A stretch of 49,913 bases of DNA, taken from contig JAGBJO010000054.1 of the NCBI GenBank assembly GCA_017934425.1, forward strand, positions 1 through 49,913. The letters are read 5' to 3'. Below, one piece after another: positions 17,619-25,794 of the stretch. The translations under genes were made by a program, and so were the position numbers. Every line of letters begins with the position of its first letter. Position 1 is the stretch's first letter. The stretch comes from Ruminococcus sp. (GTDB taxonomy: Bacteria > Bacillota > Clostridia > Oscillospirales > Ruminococcaceae). The notes under the pieces were generated by a model. That model was not told the origin of the DNA. It did not search any database and was given only the letters and a program-made list of their open reading frames with translations.

Positions 17619-18386
17619 TCACTCCTCGATGCCGTAGAATCGTTTTGCATTTTCGCAGGTGATGTCGAGTATTTCCTGAGTTGTCAAGCCCTTTATCTCA
17701 GCTATTTTAGCGGCTGTATAGGCTATCATGGAGCTTTCGCTTTTCTGTCCACGGAAAGGCTCAGGAGCCATGTAAGGGCAGTCAGTTTCCAGGAGAAGTC
17801 TTTCCAGCGGAACAGCTTCAACGGCTTTGACAGTCTTGTTAGCATTTTTGAAGGTTACCACGCCTGTGAAGCCCACGTACATACCAAGCTTCACTACCTC
17901 CTTTGCGATCTCGGCAGAGTAGCTGAAGCAGTGCATAACGCCTTCAGGACGGTACTTTCTCAGCACCTCCATAGTGTCCTCGCAGGCATCACGGCTGTGA
18001 ATGATAACGGGCTTGTTCAGTTCCTTTGCAAGGTCAAGCTGTTCGGTGAAGAACTTCATCTGGATATCCTTTGAGAATTCCTGGTAGTGGTAGTCAAGAC
18101 CGATCTCGCCGATAGCACGCACTTTAGGGTCATTAGCAGTCTCACGGAGAAGATCCAGGTATCCGGCAGGAGTTTTTTCGCAGTCGCTGGGGTGGATACC
18201 GGAAGATGACCATATATAGCTGTACTTCCTCGCAAGTTCGAGGTTTTTAACAGTGTCAGTAACATTTGTGGAAGCGAGCATGACATACTTCACACCCTTG
18301 TCTGGCAGGGTCGCCAGAAGTTCGTCACGGACTTTTTTGAAGTCATTGTCTGCATAGTGTGCATGGGAATCGAAGATATTTTCCAT
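17619..18386 (-). CDS. tatD: TatD family metal-dependent deoxyribonuclease
   Basis: Amidohydrolase-fold hydrolase with 3'-5' exonuclease activity in studied members. The 255 residues hold the family blocks FDSHAHYADNDF (metal His residues), GEIGLDYHY (bridging Glu), PVIIHSRDA, GVMHCFSYS and LLETDCPYMAPEPFRG. Full length. Its ATG overlaps the stop of the LCP-like gene (TAATG), so the two are translationally coupled. A TatD-associated radical SAM gene lies 2 kb away at 20379, in the opposite direction. Confidence 0.95.
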   Translation of the reverse strand: MENIFDSHAHYADNDFKKVRDELLATLPDKGVKYVMLASTNVTDTVKNLELARKYSYIWSSSGIHPSDCEKTPAGYLDLLRETANDPKVRAIGEIGLDYHYQEFSKDIQMKFFTEQLDLAKELNKPVIIHSRDACEDTMEVLRKYRPEGVMHCFSYSAEIAKEVVKLGMYVGFTGVVTFKNANKTVKAVEAVPLERLLLETDCPYMAPEPFRGQKSESSMIAYTAAKIAEIKGLTTQEILDITCENAKRFYGIEE

Positions 18387-19261
18387 TATTTACTCTCCTG
18401 ATTGAAGTATGTGTCAACAACGTTGTTGATAAAGCTCTGACTGGGGATAAAATCGCCGTCGGAGTCTGTGCCGTCCATTACAAGGAATGATGCGATAGAT
18501 GAGCCACGCTCGAACATATTCTTGATAGCTACCTTATGCTCTCTGTAGTCAACGGCTGTGATGTTCGATTCAGTCATATTGATAACGGAGCTGAAGCTGT
18601 TATCGAAATTGTCAGCGATACGTGCGCCGTCGGTCTGGTTTATCATATGTGCTGTGATCGAACTGATAGTATAAGCACGCTGGATCTCGCCATCTGGGTA
18701 CATGGGATAAGTTGCCAGCTTTTCGATCTGCTCAGCATTAAGGTACTGCTCGCTGCCATCGCTGTTGAAGCCTACTGTATCAGCCGGAACAGCGTAGGTA
18801 ACACCGCCGAAAATGTCGCATAACTTGATAAGGGAATCGGATTTCAACTTCATGTATCTGTCGATCGTAACGCCGAATACCTGCTCTGTAAAGGATACAG
18901 CAGAAGTCATACCGCCGGTCTCATAAGCGCCCTGGATACTTTTCTGCTGACCGTCCACAACTGCGATAGTTGTAGTAGGGATACCGATGAACAGGAGTCG
19001 CTTATCCTTGGGGATAGACCTCATGAGCATGAAGGAGTATGGCGACTTTGTATCCGGTTCTTCCAGTACGAAAAGAACGGTGTGGTTATCGTCATATGTG
19101 GAGATCTGTACATTTCTGGGGGTAGGTGTGGTGAGTTCCTTTGGCTTGCCATAACCTAAGTGGTTGTAGATGAAGTATGCCGCACCTCCCACGATAAGAA
19201 GTCCGAGGAATATGGTGATAAGGTAAGGGATAGCATAGCTGCCAGCTTTTTTCTTTGCCAT
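18386..19261 (-). CDS. Divergent LytR-CpsA-Psr (LCP) family protein
   Basis: The 291-residue protein has one membrane helix near the N-terminus (about 11-33) and an extracellular LCP-type domain: LLFIGIPTTTIAVV (in place of the usual SIPRDT), IQGAYETGGMTSAVSFTEQVFGVTIDRYMKL, GGVTYAVPAD and YLNAEQIEKLATYP. LCP enzymes transfer wall polymers from lipid carriers to peptidoglycan. Here the Arg of the SIPRD motif, which binds the lipid phosphate, is replaced by Thr, and the usual LLxGxD segment reads VLFVLEEPD. The protein may thus bind rather than transfer. First gene of the LCP-tatD-PP2C run. Confidence 0.75.
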   Translation of the reverse strand: MAKKKAGSYAIPYLITIFLGLLIVGGAAYFIYNHLGYGKPKELTTPTPRNVQISTYDDNHTVLFVLEEPDTKSPYSFMLMRSIPKDKRLLFIGIPTTTIAVVDGQQKSIQGAYETGGMTSAVSFTEQVFGVTIDRYMKLKSDSLIKLCDIFGGVTYAVPADTVGFNSDGSEQYLNAEQIEKLATYPMYPDGEIQRAYTISSITAHMINQTDGARIADNFDNSFSSVINMTESNITAVDYREHKVAIKNMFERGSSIASFLVMDGTDSDGDFIPSQSFINNVVDTYFNQESK

Positions 19262-19569
19262 TGTTATTTTTCCTTTCTTTTCCTGGAATTACACTTAAAT
19301 GTTGCATGAATGTAACAGATAGTATAATTTCCGACAGGATAATATTCATTTGTATGTGAATAAAAATATTTTTACAAAGTAACACTGTGGAAAACTCTTT
19401 TGCGCTGATACGTTTATCAACAAGCTTTTCCACATTTTCAACATCAGCCCGTGTTGAGTGTATGTTCAAACACTTCATTCAACAGAATGTTGAAAAACTT
19501 TCTCCGGCATACTGTAAAACTGCTTCCGGGCTACTTGCAAAATTCTGAATGTGTGGTATAATAGTAATG
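19262..19569. promoter_or_regulatory. Intergenic region upstream of the LCP operon with DnaA-box-like 9-mers
   Basis: This 308-base gap has no gene. It holds the leader of the LCP operon (ribosome site GAAAGG; a TATACT at 19321-19326 on the minus strand), three 9-mers close to the DnaA box (TGTGGAAAA 19386, TTATCAACA 19414, TTTTCCACA 19426) and a palindrome TTCAACA-GAA-TGTTGAA (19478-19494). A plus-strand TTGCAA-16-TATAAT (19535-19562) points into the 3' end of the SLOG gene. Confidence 0.4.
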
Positions 19570-20268
19570 TCAGGGCGCAGATGACTCAAATACGTTCGGC
19601 AGGAAAGCTATTTTCCGCCGCACTTTTTGAGGTACTCCCTGCGCTTCGTCTATTATACTATAAACGTCGTCAATGCTGAATGACCTTACGGTAAGCCCGC
19701 ATTTATTGGCATAGCGTATGGTCTGGGCTGTTCCGGAACGGTATTCAGCCGGATTATAGAACGAGATGACTGCTGAGGAATTGTCTACCATAAAGTAGTT
19801 CCTGTCACGGTAAAGGTCGTGCGAGTAACCGTTTCCTGAAGCGGCGCTTTTGCTGTAGCGTATCTCAGGATATGGCGACACCGACAAAAGCACATCGCAC
19901 CCTTCCTCTGCCTCAGATAAAAGCTTACGGCTTTCAGGCGGGAAAAAGTCAGCATGATGCAGAAATGGCATAGCCCCTATAAGGCGTATATCCTTGTTGT
20001 GTGCCTTTCGGCGCAGGATATACCCGGCAGCCCACAGATCAGTCCCCATTGCAAGACCACTGATAAAATCGGTGTAGCCCATATCAACAGCCATGTCGAT
20101 ATACCGGTAAAGCACCGCCTTAACGCACTCTGCGGCAAAGTCAGCGGAAACTCCATCAGCCGGGATTATACTCTTTTCACGGTGTCCGGAAATACATACG
20201 GTATGGCGCTTGTCAGACCGGAAGCCTTCGGCTGTAGTCACATCAGCACCGGAAATCAATGATCTCAG
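19570..20268 (-). CDS. SLOG-family (DUF1273/YspA-like) protein
   Basis: A Rossmann-like SLOG fold protein, a family thought to bind nucleotide-derived or cytokinin-type ligands. Recognisable parts are HTVCISGHREKS (the usual TVCFTGHRP start), DFISGLAMGTDLWAAGYIL and the late NSSAVISFYNP and GTAQTIRYANKCG blocks. The start is uncertain. A TTGAAA-17-TATAAT promoter at 20300-20328 rules out the upstream ATG at 20328. GAGGTGATT (about 20272-20280) best serves a CTG at 20268; TTG at 20259 is the nearest standard start. The protein is 229-232 residues either way. Divergent from the radical SAM gene. Confidence 0.78.
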   Translation of the reverse strand: MRSLISGADVTTAEGFRSDKRHTVCISGHREKSIIPADGVSADFAAECVKAVLYRYIDMAVDMGYTDFISGLAMGTDLWAAGYILRRKAHNKDIRLIGAMPFLHHADFFPPESRKLLSEAEEGCDVLLSVSPYPEIRYSKSAASGNGYSHDLYRDRNYFMVDNSSAVISFYNPAEYRSGTAQTIRYANKCGLTVRSFSIDDVYSIIDEAQGVPQKVRRKIAFLPNVFESSAP

Positions 20269-20299
20269 AAGAATCACCTCAAATATGTCTATATCTTTA

Positions 20300-20328
20300 A
20301 TTATATCACATAGAAACATATATTTCAA
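20300..20328 (-). promoter_or_regulatory. Promoter of the SLOG gene
   Basis: Minus strand TTGAAA, 17 bases, TATAAT. Its position shows that transcription begins downstream of the ATG at 20328. Confidence 0.6.
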
Positions 20329-20378
20329 GTGATTTTAAATCTGTAACCTTATTTTAATATATACAAGGAGTGTTTAAC

Positions 20379-20993
20379 ATGAAAAAGTCAATGACTATTT
20401 CCTATGAGGTGGGAAACAACCTCTACCTGAATTTCACCAACAAATGTCCCTGCGCCTGTACTTTCTGCATAAGGAACAATTCCGACGGCGCTTATGGTTC
20501 TGATCCCCTGTGGCTGGACCATGAACCCACTATGGAGGAGATAACCGAGAACCTCGACAGTCGTGACATCGCAAAGTACGACGAGATCGTTTTCTGCGGA
20601 TTCGGTGAACCTACTGAGCGCCTGGACGCTATCCTTGCCACCGCTGACTATCTGAGAAAGCGCCCCGGCTGCCCTGCCCTGCGCCTTAACACAAACGGTC
20701 TGGGCGACCTTGTAAACGGCAGAAATATCGCTCCGGAACTGTGCAAGGCGCTTGACATCATTTCCATAAGCCTCAACGCCGGCACTAAGGACGAGTATAT
20801 GAAAGTTACCCGCCCCAGATTCCCCGACGCTTGGGAGGCTATGCATGAATTTACAAGAAACTGCGTAAATACCGGCGAAGCTAAGGTCATCATGTCCGTG
20901 GTGGACGTTATCCCGCAGGAGCAGATCGAAGCTTCCAGAAAGGTTGCTGAAAGTCTGGGTGCTGTGCTGAGAGTAAGAACTTTTGACGAATGA
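20379..20993 (+). CDS. Radical SAM protein, TatD-associated type
   Basis: The 204-residue iron-sulfur enzyme has the cluster motif CPCACTFC (CXXXCXXC, about residues 20-27), then FCGFGEPTERL (the GGE-like SAM-binding strand) and LRLNTNGLG. It matches the short radical SAM family that is found linked to tatD; its reaction is unknown. The start at 20379 has AAGGAG 8 bases upstream. tatD itself is 2 kb away on the other strand (17619-18386), with the LCP and SLOG genes between, so the linkage is loose here but kept. Confidence 0.85.
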   Translation: MKKSMTISYEVGNNLYLNFTNKCPCACTFCIRNNSDGAYGSDPLWLDHEPTMEEITENLDSRDIAKYDEIVFCGFGEPTERLDAILATADYLRKRPGCPALRLNTNGLGDLVNGRNIAPELCKALDIISISLNAGTKDEYMKVTRPRFPDAWEAMHEFTRNCVNTGEAKVIMSVVDVIPQEQIEASRKVAESLGAVLRVRTFDE

Positions 20994-21125
20994 TCTGCAT
21001 TACTCACAGTTTTCAACAGCAATATTTGTGCATCTTTTTCTTGGATTCCTATGGAAAATATTCCGCCAATATGGTATAATTTATTATTGAAGAATCCCCC
21101 ACGCTTGGTAAAGGAGGAATTTCCT

Positions 21126-21254
21126 ATGACTAAAAAAGGAAAGATCGTTCTGGCTGTATCCCTTTCAGCAACTATTTTTGCGGTGGGAAGCGCCGCTGCT
21201 GCTGTTATGATATGCAAGAAGATCTACGAGAAGAACTACTTCTCAGTTAACTAA
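21126..21254 (+). CDS. 42-residue single-pass membrane peptide
   Basis: A small gene with a strong AAAGGAGG site 8 bases before ATG. The peptide is MTKKGK, one hydrophobic helix of about 22 residues (IVLAVSLSATIFAVGSAAAAV) and a short basic/aromatic tail KKIYEKNYFSVN, so an N-in single-pass protein is likely. An upstream TGGTATAAT (about 21070-21079) could be its promoter. ilvE begins 57 bases later. No known family was recognised. Confidence 0.65.
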   Translation: MTKKGKIVLAVSLSATIFAVGSAAAAVMICKKIYEKNYFSVN

Positions 21255-21311
21255 GTGTTATCTCCGTCACAATGATGTGCGGGAGAAATTTATCAAAGAA
21301 GGTTGAACATA

Positions 21312-22379
21312 ATGGAAATCAAATTCACAAAGGCTAATTCACTCAAGGCTAAGCCCCAGCCCGGCGATAAGCTTGGCTTCGGTCATATCTTCACTGACTA
21401 TATGCTCGTTATGCCCTACGATGAGGGTCAGGGCTGGCACGATCCTGAGATCAAGCCCTACGCTCCTATCGAGCTTTCACCTGCTGCTATGTGCTTCCAC
21501 TACGGTCAGGAAGTTTTCGAGGGTATGAAGGCTTACCGTACTGCTGACGGCAAGGTTCAGCTTTTCCGCCCCGAGGAGAACTTCAAGAGACTGAACAAGT
21601 CCAACGAGAGACTGGTTATCCCCCAGCTTCCTGAGGAACTTGGTATGCAGTGCCTTATGGAACTGCTGAAGATCGAGAAGGACTGGGTTCCCTCAAAGGA
21701 CGGCGAGTCACTGTATATCCGTCCCTTCATCATCGCTGTTGATCCCTTCCTCGGCGTTAAGCCCGGTGAGCATTACCTGTTCATCATCATTCTCTCACCC
21801 TCAGGCGCTTACTACGAGACTGGTCTGAACCCTGTTAACATCTACGTTGAGAGCAAGTATGTCCGTGCAGTAAGAGGCGGTATGGGCTTCGCTAAGACTG
21901 GCGGTAACTACGCAGCTTCCCTGATCGGTCAGGACGAGGCTCACAAGCAGAACTATTCACAGGTTCTTTGGCTGGACGGCGTTGAGCAGAAGTACATCGA
22001 GGAAGTTGGCGCTATGAACATCTTCTTCGTAATCGACGGCAAGGTAGTTACACCTATGCTCCAGGGCTCTATCCTCCCCGGTATCACAAGAAAGTCTGCT
22101 ATCGAAGTTTGCAAGGCTAAGGGTCTTGAGGTAGAGGAAAGACGCATTGATATCCAGGAGATCGCTGACGCTTACGATGCTGGCAAGCTGGACGAAGTAT
22201 TCGGTACAGGTACTGCTGCTGTTATCTCACCTGTTGGTCACCTGAAGTGGGGCGACAAGGTTATGGAGATCAACGGCAACAAGATCGGCAAGATCTCTCA
22301 GATGCTCTATGATACAATGACTGGTATCCAGTGGGGCAAGGTTGAGGATACATTCGGCTGGGTTGTTCCTGTTGAGTAA
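21312..22379 (+). CDS. ilvE: Branched-chain amino acid aminotransferase
   Basis: PLP fold-type IV enzyme that exchanges amino groups between Leu/Ile/Val and their 2-oxo acids. The 355 residues show the class-IV blocks [34 protein letters not shown] (with the PLP Lys in [10 protein letters not shown]), [10 protein letters not shown] and [14 protein letters not shown]. This is the longer (BCAT2-like) bacterial form. The start was set at ATG 21312, 9 bases after AAGAAGG; an in-frame TTG just upstream lacks a spaced site. No T-box or leader peptide was seen. Confidence 0.95.
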   Translation: MEIKFTKANSLKAKPQPGDKLGFGHIFTDYMLVMPYDEGQGWHDPEIKPYAPIELSPAAMCFHYGQEVFEGMKAYRTADGKVQLFRPEENFKRLNKSNERLVIPQLPEELGMQCLMELLKIEKDWVPSKDGESLYIRPFIIAVDPFLGVKPGEHYLFIIILSPSGAYYETGLNPVNIYVESKYVRAVRGGMGFAKTGGNYAASLIGQDEAHKQNYSQVLWLDGVEQKYIEEVGAMNIFFVIDGKVVTPMLQGSILPGITRKSAIEVCKAKGLEVEERRIDIQEIADAYDAGKLDEVFGTGTAAVISPVGHLKWGDKVMEINGNKIGKISQMLYDTMTGIQWGKVEDTFGWVVPVE

Positions 22380-22410
22380 TTAACAATACTCCTCTAATAT
22401 AGAAATTTGA

Positions 22411-22454
22411 GCCATAGTGTTTCTGATGCAAGGTCGGAAATACTATGGCTTTTC
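22411..22454 (+). terminator. ilvE terminator of the CATAGTAC hairpin family
   Basis: GCCATAGTGTTTC pairs with GAAATACTATGGC, followed by TTTTC. Similar hairpins lie at 23379-23415 and 48945-48994. Confidence 0.7.
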
Positions 22455-22486
22455 TGTTATGTTAAATCAGGCTCACATATTTAAAC

Positions 22487-22527
22487 AATGCCCCTGAGCG
22501 TTTTTCAAGCGTTCAGGGGCATTTTGT
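22487..22527. terminator. Second hairpin, ATGCCCCTGAGCG type
   Basis: AATGCCCCTGAGCG and CGTTCAGGGGCATT pair and are followed by TTTTGTTC on the plus strand. It lies just before the stop of the minus-strand membrane protein gene and could serve both strands. Like hairpins occur at 24838 and 36850. Confidence 0.6.
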
Positions 22528-22548
22528 TCTTTCGGCTGATAAGCAAAA

Positions 22549-22932
22549 TCAGCGTTTTTTCTTTGATTTACTTATCCTCCAAATAATAAAATCAATTATC
22601 AGCAAAATTATGATAAACGGAACGACATAAACTAATAATACAGCGCCGACCAATCCTCCGAACCATTCATCTGCATGGCTCTTCATATCATAAACTGAAA
22701 ATATGGAAATACCTATTCCGATAAAAAAATTGACTACAGCAAAAACACAATAAGGAGAAATGCTTTCTTTTATCAGCTTTATTACCCAGGTAAATAGAAA
22801 ACAAACAAATAATATAGCTGAATATGCAGTAGTCATAAAGCGAATTATCTCAAAGTTATCTATATTAAATCCAAACCAGCAAATAATCACTAAGATCAAT
22901 GAAATCAATGCGCCTATCCAAATTTTATTCAT
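22549..22932 (-). CDS. Small four-helix membrane protein of unknown function
   Basis: The 127-residue protein has about four hydrophobic helices (roughly 4-24, 32-52, 60-80 and 90-115), a small soluble loop DMKSHADEWFGG between the third and fourth, and a basic tail ISKSKKKR. No family was recognised. I chose ATG 22932 because GGTGATG lies just upstream; an ATG two codons earlier is possible. The codon and base use is more AT-rich than that of its neighbours, which fits recent transfer or weak constraint. Confidence 0.65.
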   Translation of the reverse strand: MNKIWIGALISLILVIICWFGFNIDNFEIIRFMTTAYSAILFVCFLFTWVIKLIKESISPYCVFAVVNFFIGIGISIFSVYDMKSHADEWFGGLVGAVLLVYVVPFIIILLIIDFIIWRISKSKKKR

Positions 22933-22970
22933 AATCATCACCAGCTTTATTCCAATCAATGTTAGTAACA

Positions 22971-22999
22971 ATTATAGCACGTCATTTCTGCATTGTCAA
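22971..22999 (-). promoter_or_regulatory. Consensus promoter of the small membrane protein
   Basis: Minus strand TTGACA (22994-22999), 17 bases, TATAAT (22971-22976), with TGC just before the -10 (extended -10). It is a near-perfect promoter for so small a gene. Confidence 0.75.
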
Positions 23000-23006
23000 T
23001 AAAACT

Positions 23007-23415
23007 GCCATAGTACTTCAGGGTGACAGCATTTACTTTTTGGGAATTATTTAAGTCGCCCGTTTCTTTTACTAAATTTGTCTGTTTTACGGACGTTCCG
23101 CCAAAGGGGACAACCCAAGGTGGAAAAGGGGGAGGGACTAATTAAACCCGACAAAAATCGGCATTCCCTCCCCCTTTTCCCCCTTAGGTTTTCCCCTCTG
23201 GACTCCCCTTTCCTAAACCCCCTTTTTCCCCACCTTTGCCGATTTTTACCGGCAAGTTTTCCGGATACCCAAGAGGGTGCAGACCCTTACCAGCCTGTCG
23301 CCGGAAATAATTCCGGCGCATGGCTTTCTACGGAAACCGGTAGTTTTCCATTGTATATCAGAAAATGCTGTTGCCGTGCATAGTACTTCTAACCTTACAC
23401 CAGAAATACTATGGC
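23007..23415. repeat. Composite inverted-repeat element (families A and CATAGTAC)
   Basis: A ~400-base gap with no gene. It begins with GCCATAGTACTTC and an inverted end GTGACAGCATTTACTTTTTG (23023-23042). It then has a long hairpin whose arms GGGGACAACC..AAAAGGGGGAGGGA (about 23107-23138) and complement (about 23165-23196) enclose a small ACCCGACAAAAATCGG loop. A family A copy follows (23238-23378), ending TGCTGTTGCCGTG, and last a CATAGTAC hairpin (23379-23415). Families A and CATAGTAC recur elsewhere in the window. Confidence 0.7.
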
Positions 23416-23424
23416 TAAAACTTT

Positions 23425-24201
23425 TTATTCCGCAGCCGTTACCATTGTCCGGAACGAGCCGCTGTTTTCCCTGCACATCTTCACAATTGCCACAGGCATG
23501 GCGACCACGAACATTGCTATTCCCACATACAAAAGGATATTGTGGGCAAGCAGGAAGCGGAATGTGAACATCGACAGCGCAGTTACACAGTTGGCTGTCA
23601 TGTGGAACGCTATTGCATAGACCACGTTCTTCGACGCTATGTAGATAAGGCTGATAACGATTCCAACAAGCACGATGTCAACGGCTCTTTTTGAAGTTTT
23701 CGGGAAATGTATCAGCATCCAGGGAAGTATGGTCATAACCACTGACAGCGCTGTTTTCACCTTGCTGCCGTTTGCGCCGGCGAGCATGACCGTCAACGCT
23801 CCCAGGCGGAAGATAAGTTCCTCCGCAGTTGGCGATATAAACGCCATTATAAATGCGCCTATGTAATCCATTGCCGAGTAGCTGTCCTGTTCACTGGCGA
23901 GAAGCGATTCCCTGTTCACGAGGAAAACGTCCGCCAAAGCCCAGCCTATCGCCGCAATTACGACAAGCACAAGAGTGGCTGTCTCAGGCTTTCTGACGTG
24001 GCTCTTTATGTCCACTTTAAGCATTTTTCCCGCAAAGAGCAGGCACAGTGTTCCGCCCAGGAGATAGCATACAGGCACTATGACTGTCTCCAGTTCCGGC
24101 GACTTGAAAATTGAGGTGACGATAACGCCCAGTATCAGCGGGCATAATCCGATCATCACCATGACTAAGCCGTAGCCCAGTGATGTTTTGTAGTTTTTCA
24201 A
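23425..24201 (-). CDS. CPBP family intramembrane glutamic endopeptidase
   Basis: The 258-residue membrane protein has about eight hydrophobic helices. The Abi/CPBP motifs are present in order: AEELIFRLG (EEXXXR), WMLIHFP (the second motif, with Trp for Phe before the His) and FHMTANCV (HXXXN). Members cut CAAX-type or other membrane proteins and sometimes give bacteriocin immunity; the substrate here is unknown. It starts after AAAGGAGGG and has its own promoter. Its end lies 10 bases from the CATAGTAC hairpin. Confidence 0.85.
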   Translation of the reverse strand: MKNYKTSLGYGLVMVMIGLCPLILGVIVTSIFKSPELETVIVPVCYLLGGTLCLLFAGKMLKVDIKSHVRKPETATLVLVVIAAIGWALADVFLVNRESLLASEQDSYSAMDYIGAFIMAFISPTAEELIFRLGALTVMLAGANGSKVKTALSVVMTILPWMLIHFPKTSKRAVDIVLVGIVISLIYIASKNVVYAIAFHMTANCVTALSMFTFRFLLAHNILLYVGIAMFVVAMPVAIVKMCRENSGSFRTMVTAAE

Positions 24202-24233
24202 AGTTTTACCCTCCTTTATAAATTTACTTAACC

Positions 24234-24262
24234 ATTATATCACCGCACACCTATAAAGTCAA
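24234..24262 (-). promoter_or_regulatory. Promoter of the CPBP gene
   Basis: Minus strand TTGACT, 17 bases, TATAAT, about 35 bases before the start codon. Confidence 0.65.
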
Positions 24263-24304
24263 CAGATTTATCATATCCGACATAAATTTTGTACAAATTG
24301 CACA

Positions 24305-24333
24305 TTGCATTTACCGCAAAAACCTGATATAAT
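24305..24333 (+). promoter_or_regulatory. Promoter of the GNAT gene
   Basis: TTGCAT, 17 bases, TATAAT, about 35 bases before the start codon. Confidence 0.55.
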
Positions 24334-24367
24334 AAAGGCTCACCATTAAAAAAGGAGGCTTGAAACC

Positions 24368-24826
24368 ATGAATATCCAGATAAGACCCGTGGTCATCGGG
24401 GACTATGACCTCATCTACCAGCTCTGGTGCAGTACCGAGCAGTCAAAGCGTGCCCTGAATCCTGTTGACGACAGCAGAGAGGGCATTGAGAAATACCTCA
24501 TACGCAATCCCAACACCTGCTTTTTGGCGTATGATGCGGATTCAGACAGCATTGCCGGAGTTATCCTCACCGGTCACGACGGCAGACGTGCTATAGTTCA
24601 CCACCTTTGCGTACACCCGGAGTTCCGCCGCCAGGGTATTGCACAAAGGCTTGTCCTGACTGCTGAGGAAGTCCTGAAAAAAGAGGGCATCAGCAAGATA
24701 TTCGGCTTGGTTTTCAAGGACAACGATCCGGCGAACAGCTTTTGGGAAAGCCAGGGCTACACCCTCCGCACTAACCTGAATTACCGCAACAAAAGCCTGA
24801 ACGAGGACGTTCCTCAGGGCGAATAG
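24368..24826 (+). CDS. GNAT N-acetyltransferase (YpeA-like)
   Basis: The 152-residue cytosolic protein has a single GNAT domain. The acetyl-CoA loop is VHPEFRRQGIAQRLV (QGIAQ in place of the usual RXXGXG/A); the late strand has VFKDNDPANSFWESQGYT. It resembles the YpeA group, whose substrate is undefined. Start after AAAAGGAGG. The gene stands alone, between its own promoter and a terminator. Confidence 0.88.
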   Translation: MNIQIRPVVIGDYDLIYQLWCSTEQSKRALNPVDDSREGIEKYLIRNPNTCFLAYDADSDSIAGVILTGHDGRRAIVHHLCVHPEFRRQGIAQRLVLTAEEVLKKEGISKIFGLVFKDNDPANSFWESQGYTLRTNLNYRNKSLNEDVPQGE

Positions 24827-24837
24827 CCATAATACAA

Positions 24838-24877
24838 ATGCCCCGGAGCAATTTTCATTCGCTCAGGGGCATTTTTT
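24838..24877. terminator. Terminator between convergent genes
   Basis: ATGCCCCGGAGC and GCTCAGGGGCAT pair, followed by TTTTTTC on the plus strand. It ends the GNAT gene and abuts the stop of the minus-strand kinase gene. Confidence 0.7.
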
Positions 24878-25794
24878 CAGCCGAAGCACTTCAGGATAAT
24901 TTCCCGTATCTGCTTCTCGTTTTCTTTTAGCCAATCAAGTTTGCGCCTTAGCTGACTGCACCGCTTTTCGCAGTCCTCACGGGACTTTCCGAAGTAGCCC
25001 TCGCCGGTGAGGGCATCGGTTCTGTAGCGCATGGCAAGTTCCGCCGTCACCCAGAGTGCGCCGAAGTACAAACTCTGGACCTCCGCCGGGGTCAGCAATC
25101 CGCCCAGACCCTTTGCGAATCCGGCAGTTATCTCCCGGACTTCACCCATGTCCTCAGCGCTGCGAACCATATCACCGTAGTCGATAGCGCAGTAGTGGAG
25201 CATCACCGTGTCAAGGTCGATGACCGTCGGTATTTCGCCAAATATGATATTATCAGCCTTTGCGTCGCCGTGTATCACTCGCTTCTTCACTCCGCTGAAA
25301 CTTTCGCCTATCATCTCCCCTATCCGGGAAAACTCCAGGTCAGTGCCGCCGGACTTTTCGTACTTCCGGAAGTAACTCCGGTAGTCGTGAAAGCCCTCAA
25401 GAACCTGCTCCGGCTGGAAGTTCGCCAGTGACGCACGCCGTATAAACCGCCCGATAGCAAAGCCTTGCTGAAAGCGGTCAATTTTCCCGGCTGATTCGGT
25501 AAACCGGTACATTCTCCACACTTCACCTCCGCTCCGGACGAAGAATTTTCCACCGGCTGCCAGGTATTCCGGTATCTTCACCAGTTCCTCGCCCTGAAAA
25601 ATGTCCATGAGCCGGGTAATATTCCTCATCACCGCCTCCGGGTCATGGAACACCCTGCCGCTGACGGATTGCAGTATATAGCGGTTTTCCGGGGAAGTGA
25701 CCATGTAGGTGGAGTTGATGTGTCCGGTATTTATCGGCACTGTCTCAGAGTTTTCAACACCGAAGCGTTCAAGAAGTTCAATCAAACTGCACAT
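24877..25794 (-). CDS. APH-fold sugar kinase, NahK (N-acetylhexosamine 1-kinase)-like
   Basis: The 305-residue protein has the aminoglycoside-phosphotransferase fold. The catalytic loop is VIHGDAKADNIIF (HGDXXXXN), and the metal site is TVIDLDTVM. The N-terminal part INTGHINSTYMV and ILQSVSGRVFHDPEAVMRNI is typical of NahK-type kinases that make N-acetylhexosamine 1-phosphate, rather than of drug-resistance enzymes. That reaction is inferred. It overlaps the GNAT gene upstream by 17 bases, so the two are co-translated. It may act on host-glycan or amino-sugar salvage products. Confidence 0.78.
   Translation of the reverse strand: MCSLIELLERFGVENSETVPINTGHINSTYMVTSPENRYILQSVSGRVFHDPEAVMRNITRLMDIFQGEELVKIPEYLAAGGKFFVRSGGEVWRMYRFTESAGKIDRFQQGFAIGRFIRRASLANFQPEQVLEGFHDYRSYFRKYEKSGGTDLEFSRIGEMIGESFSGVKKRVIHGDAKADNIIFGEIPTVIDLDTVMLHYCAIDYGDMVRSAEDMGEVREITAGFAKGLGGLLTPAEVQSLYFGALWVTAELAMRYRTDALTGEGYFGKSREDCEKRCSQLRRKLDWLKENEKQIREIILKCFG

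Noticed and set aside
20269..20328. ATG at 20328 as the start of the SLOG protein
   Set aside because: It lies inside the predicted -35/-10 region of the gene's own promoter and lacks a ribosome site.
24877..25794. APH-fold protein as an aminoglycoside resistance gene
   Set aside because: Its N-terminal motifs fit sugar (NahK-like) kinases better than drug kinases.
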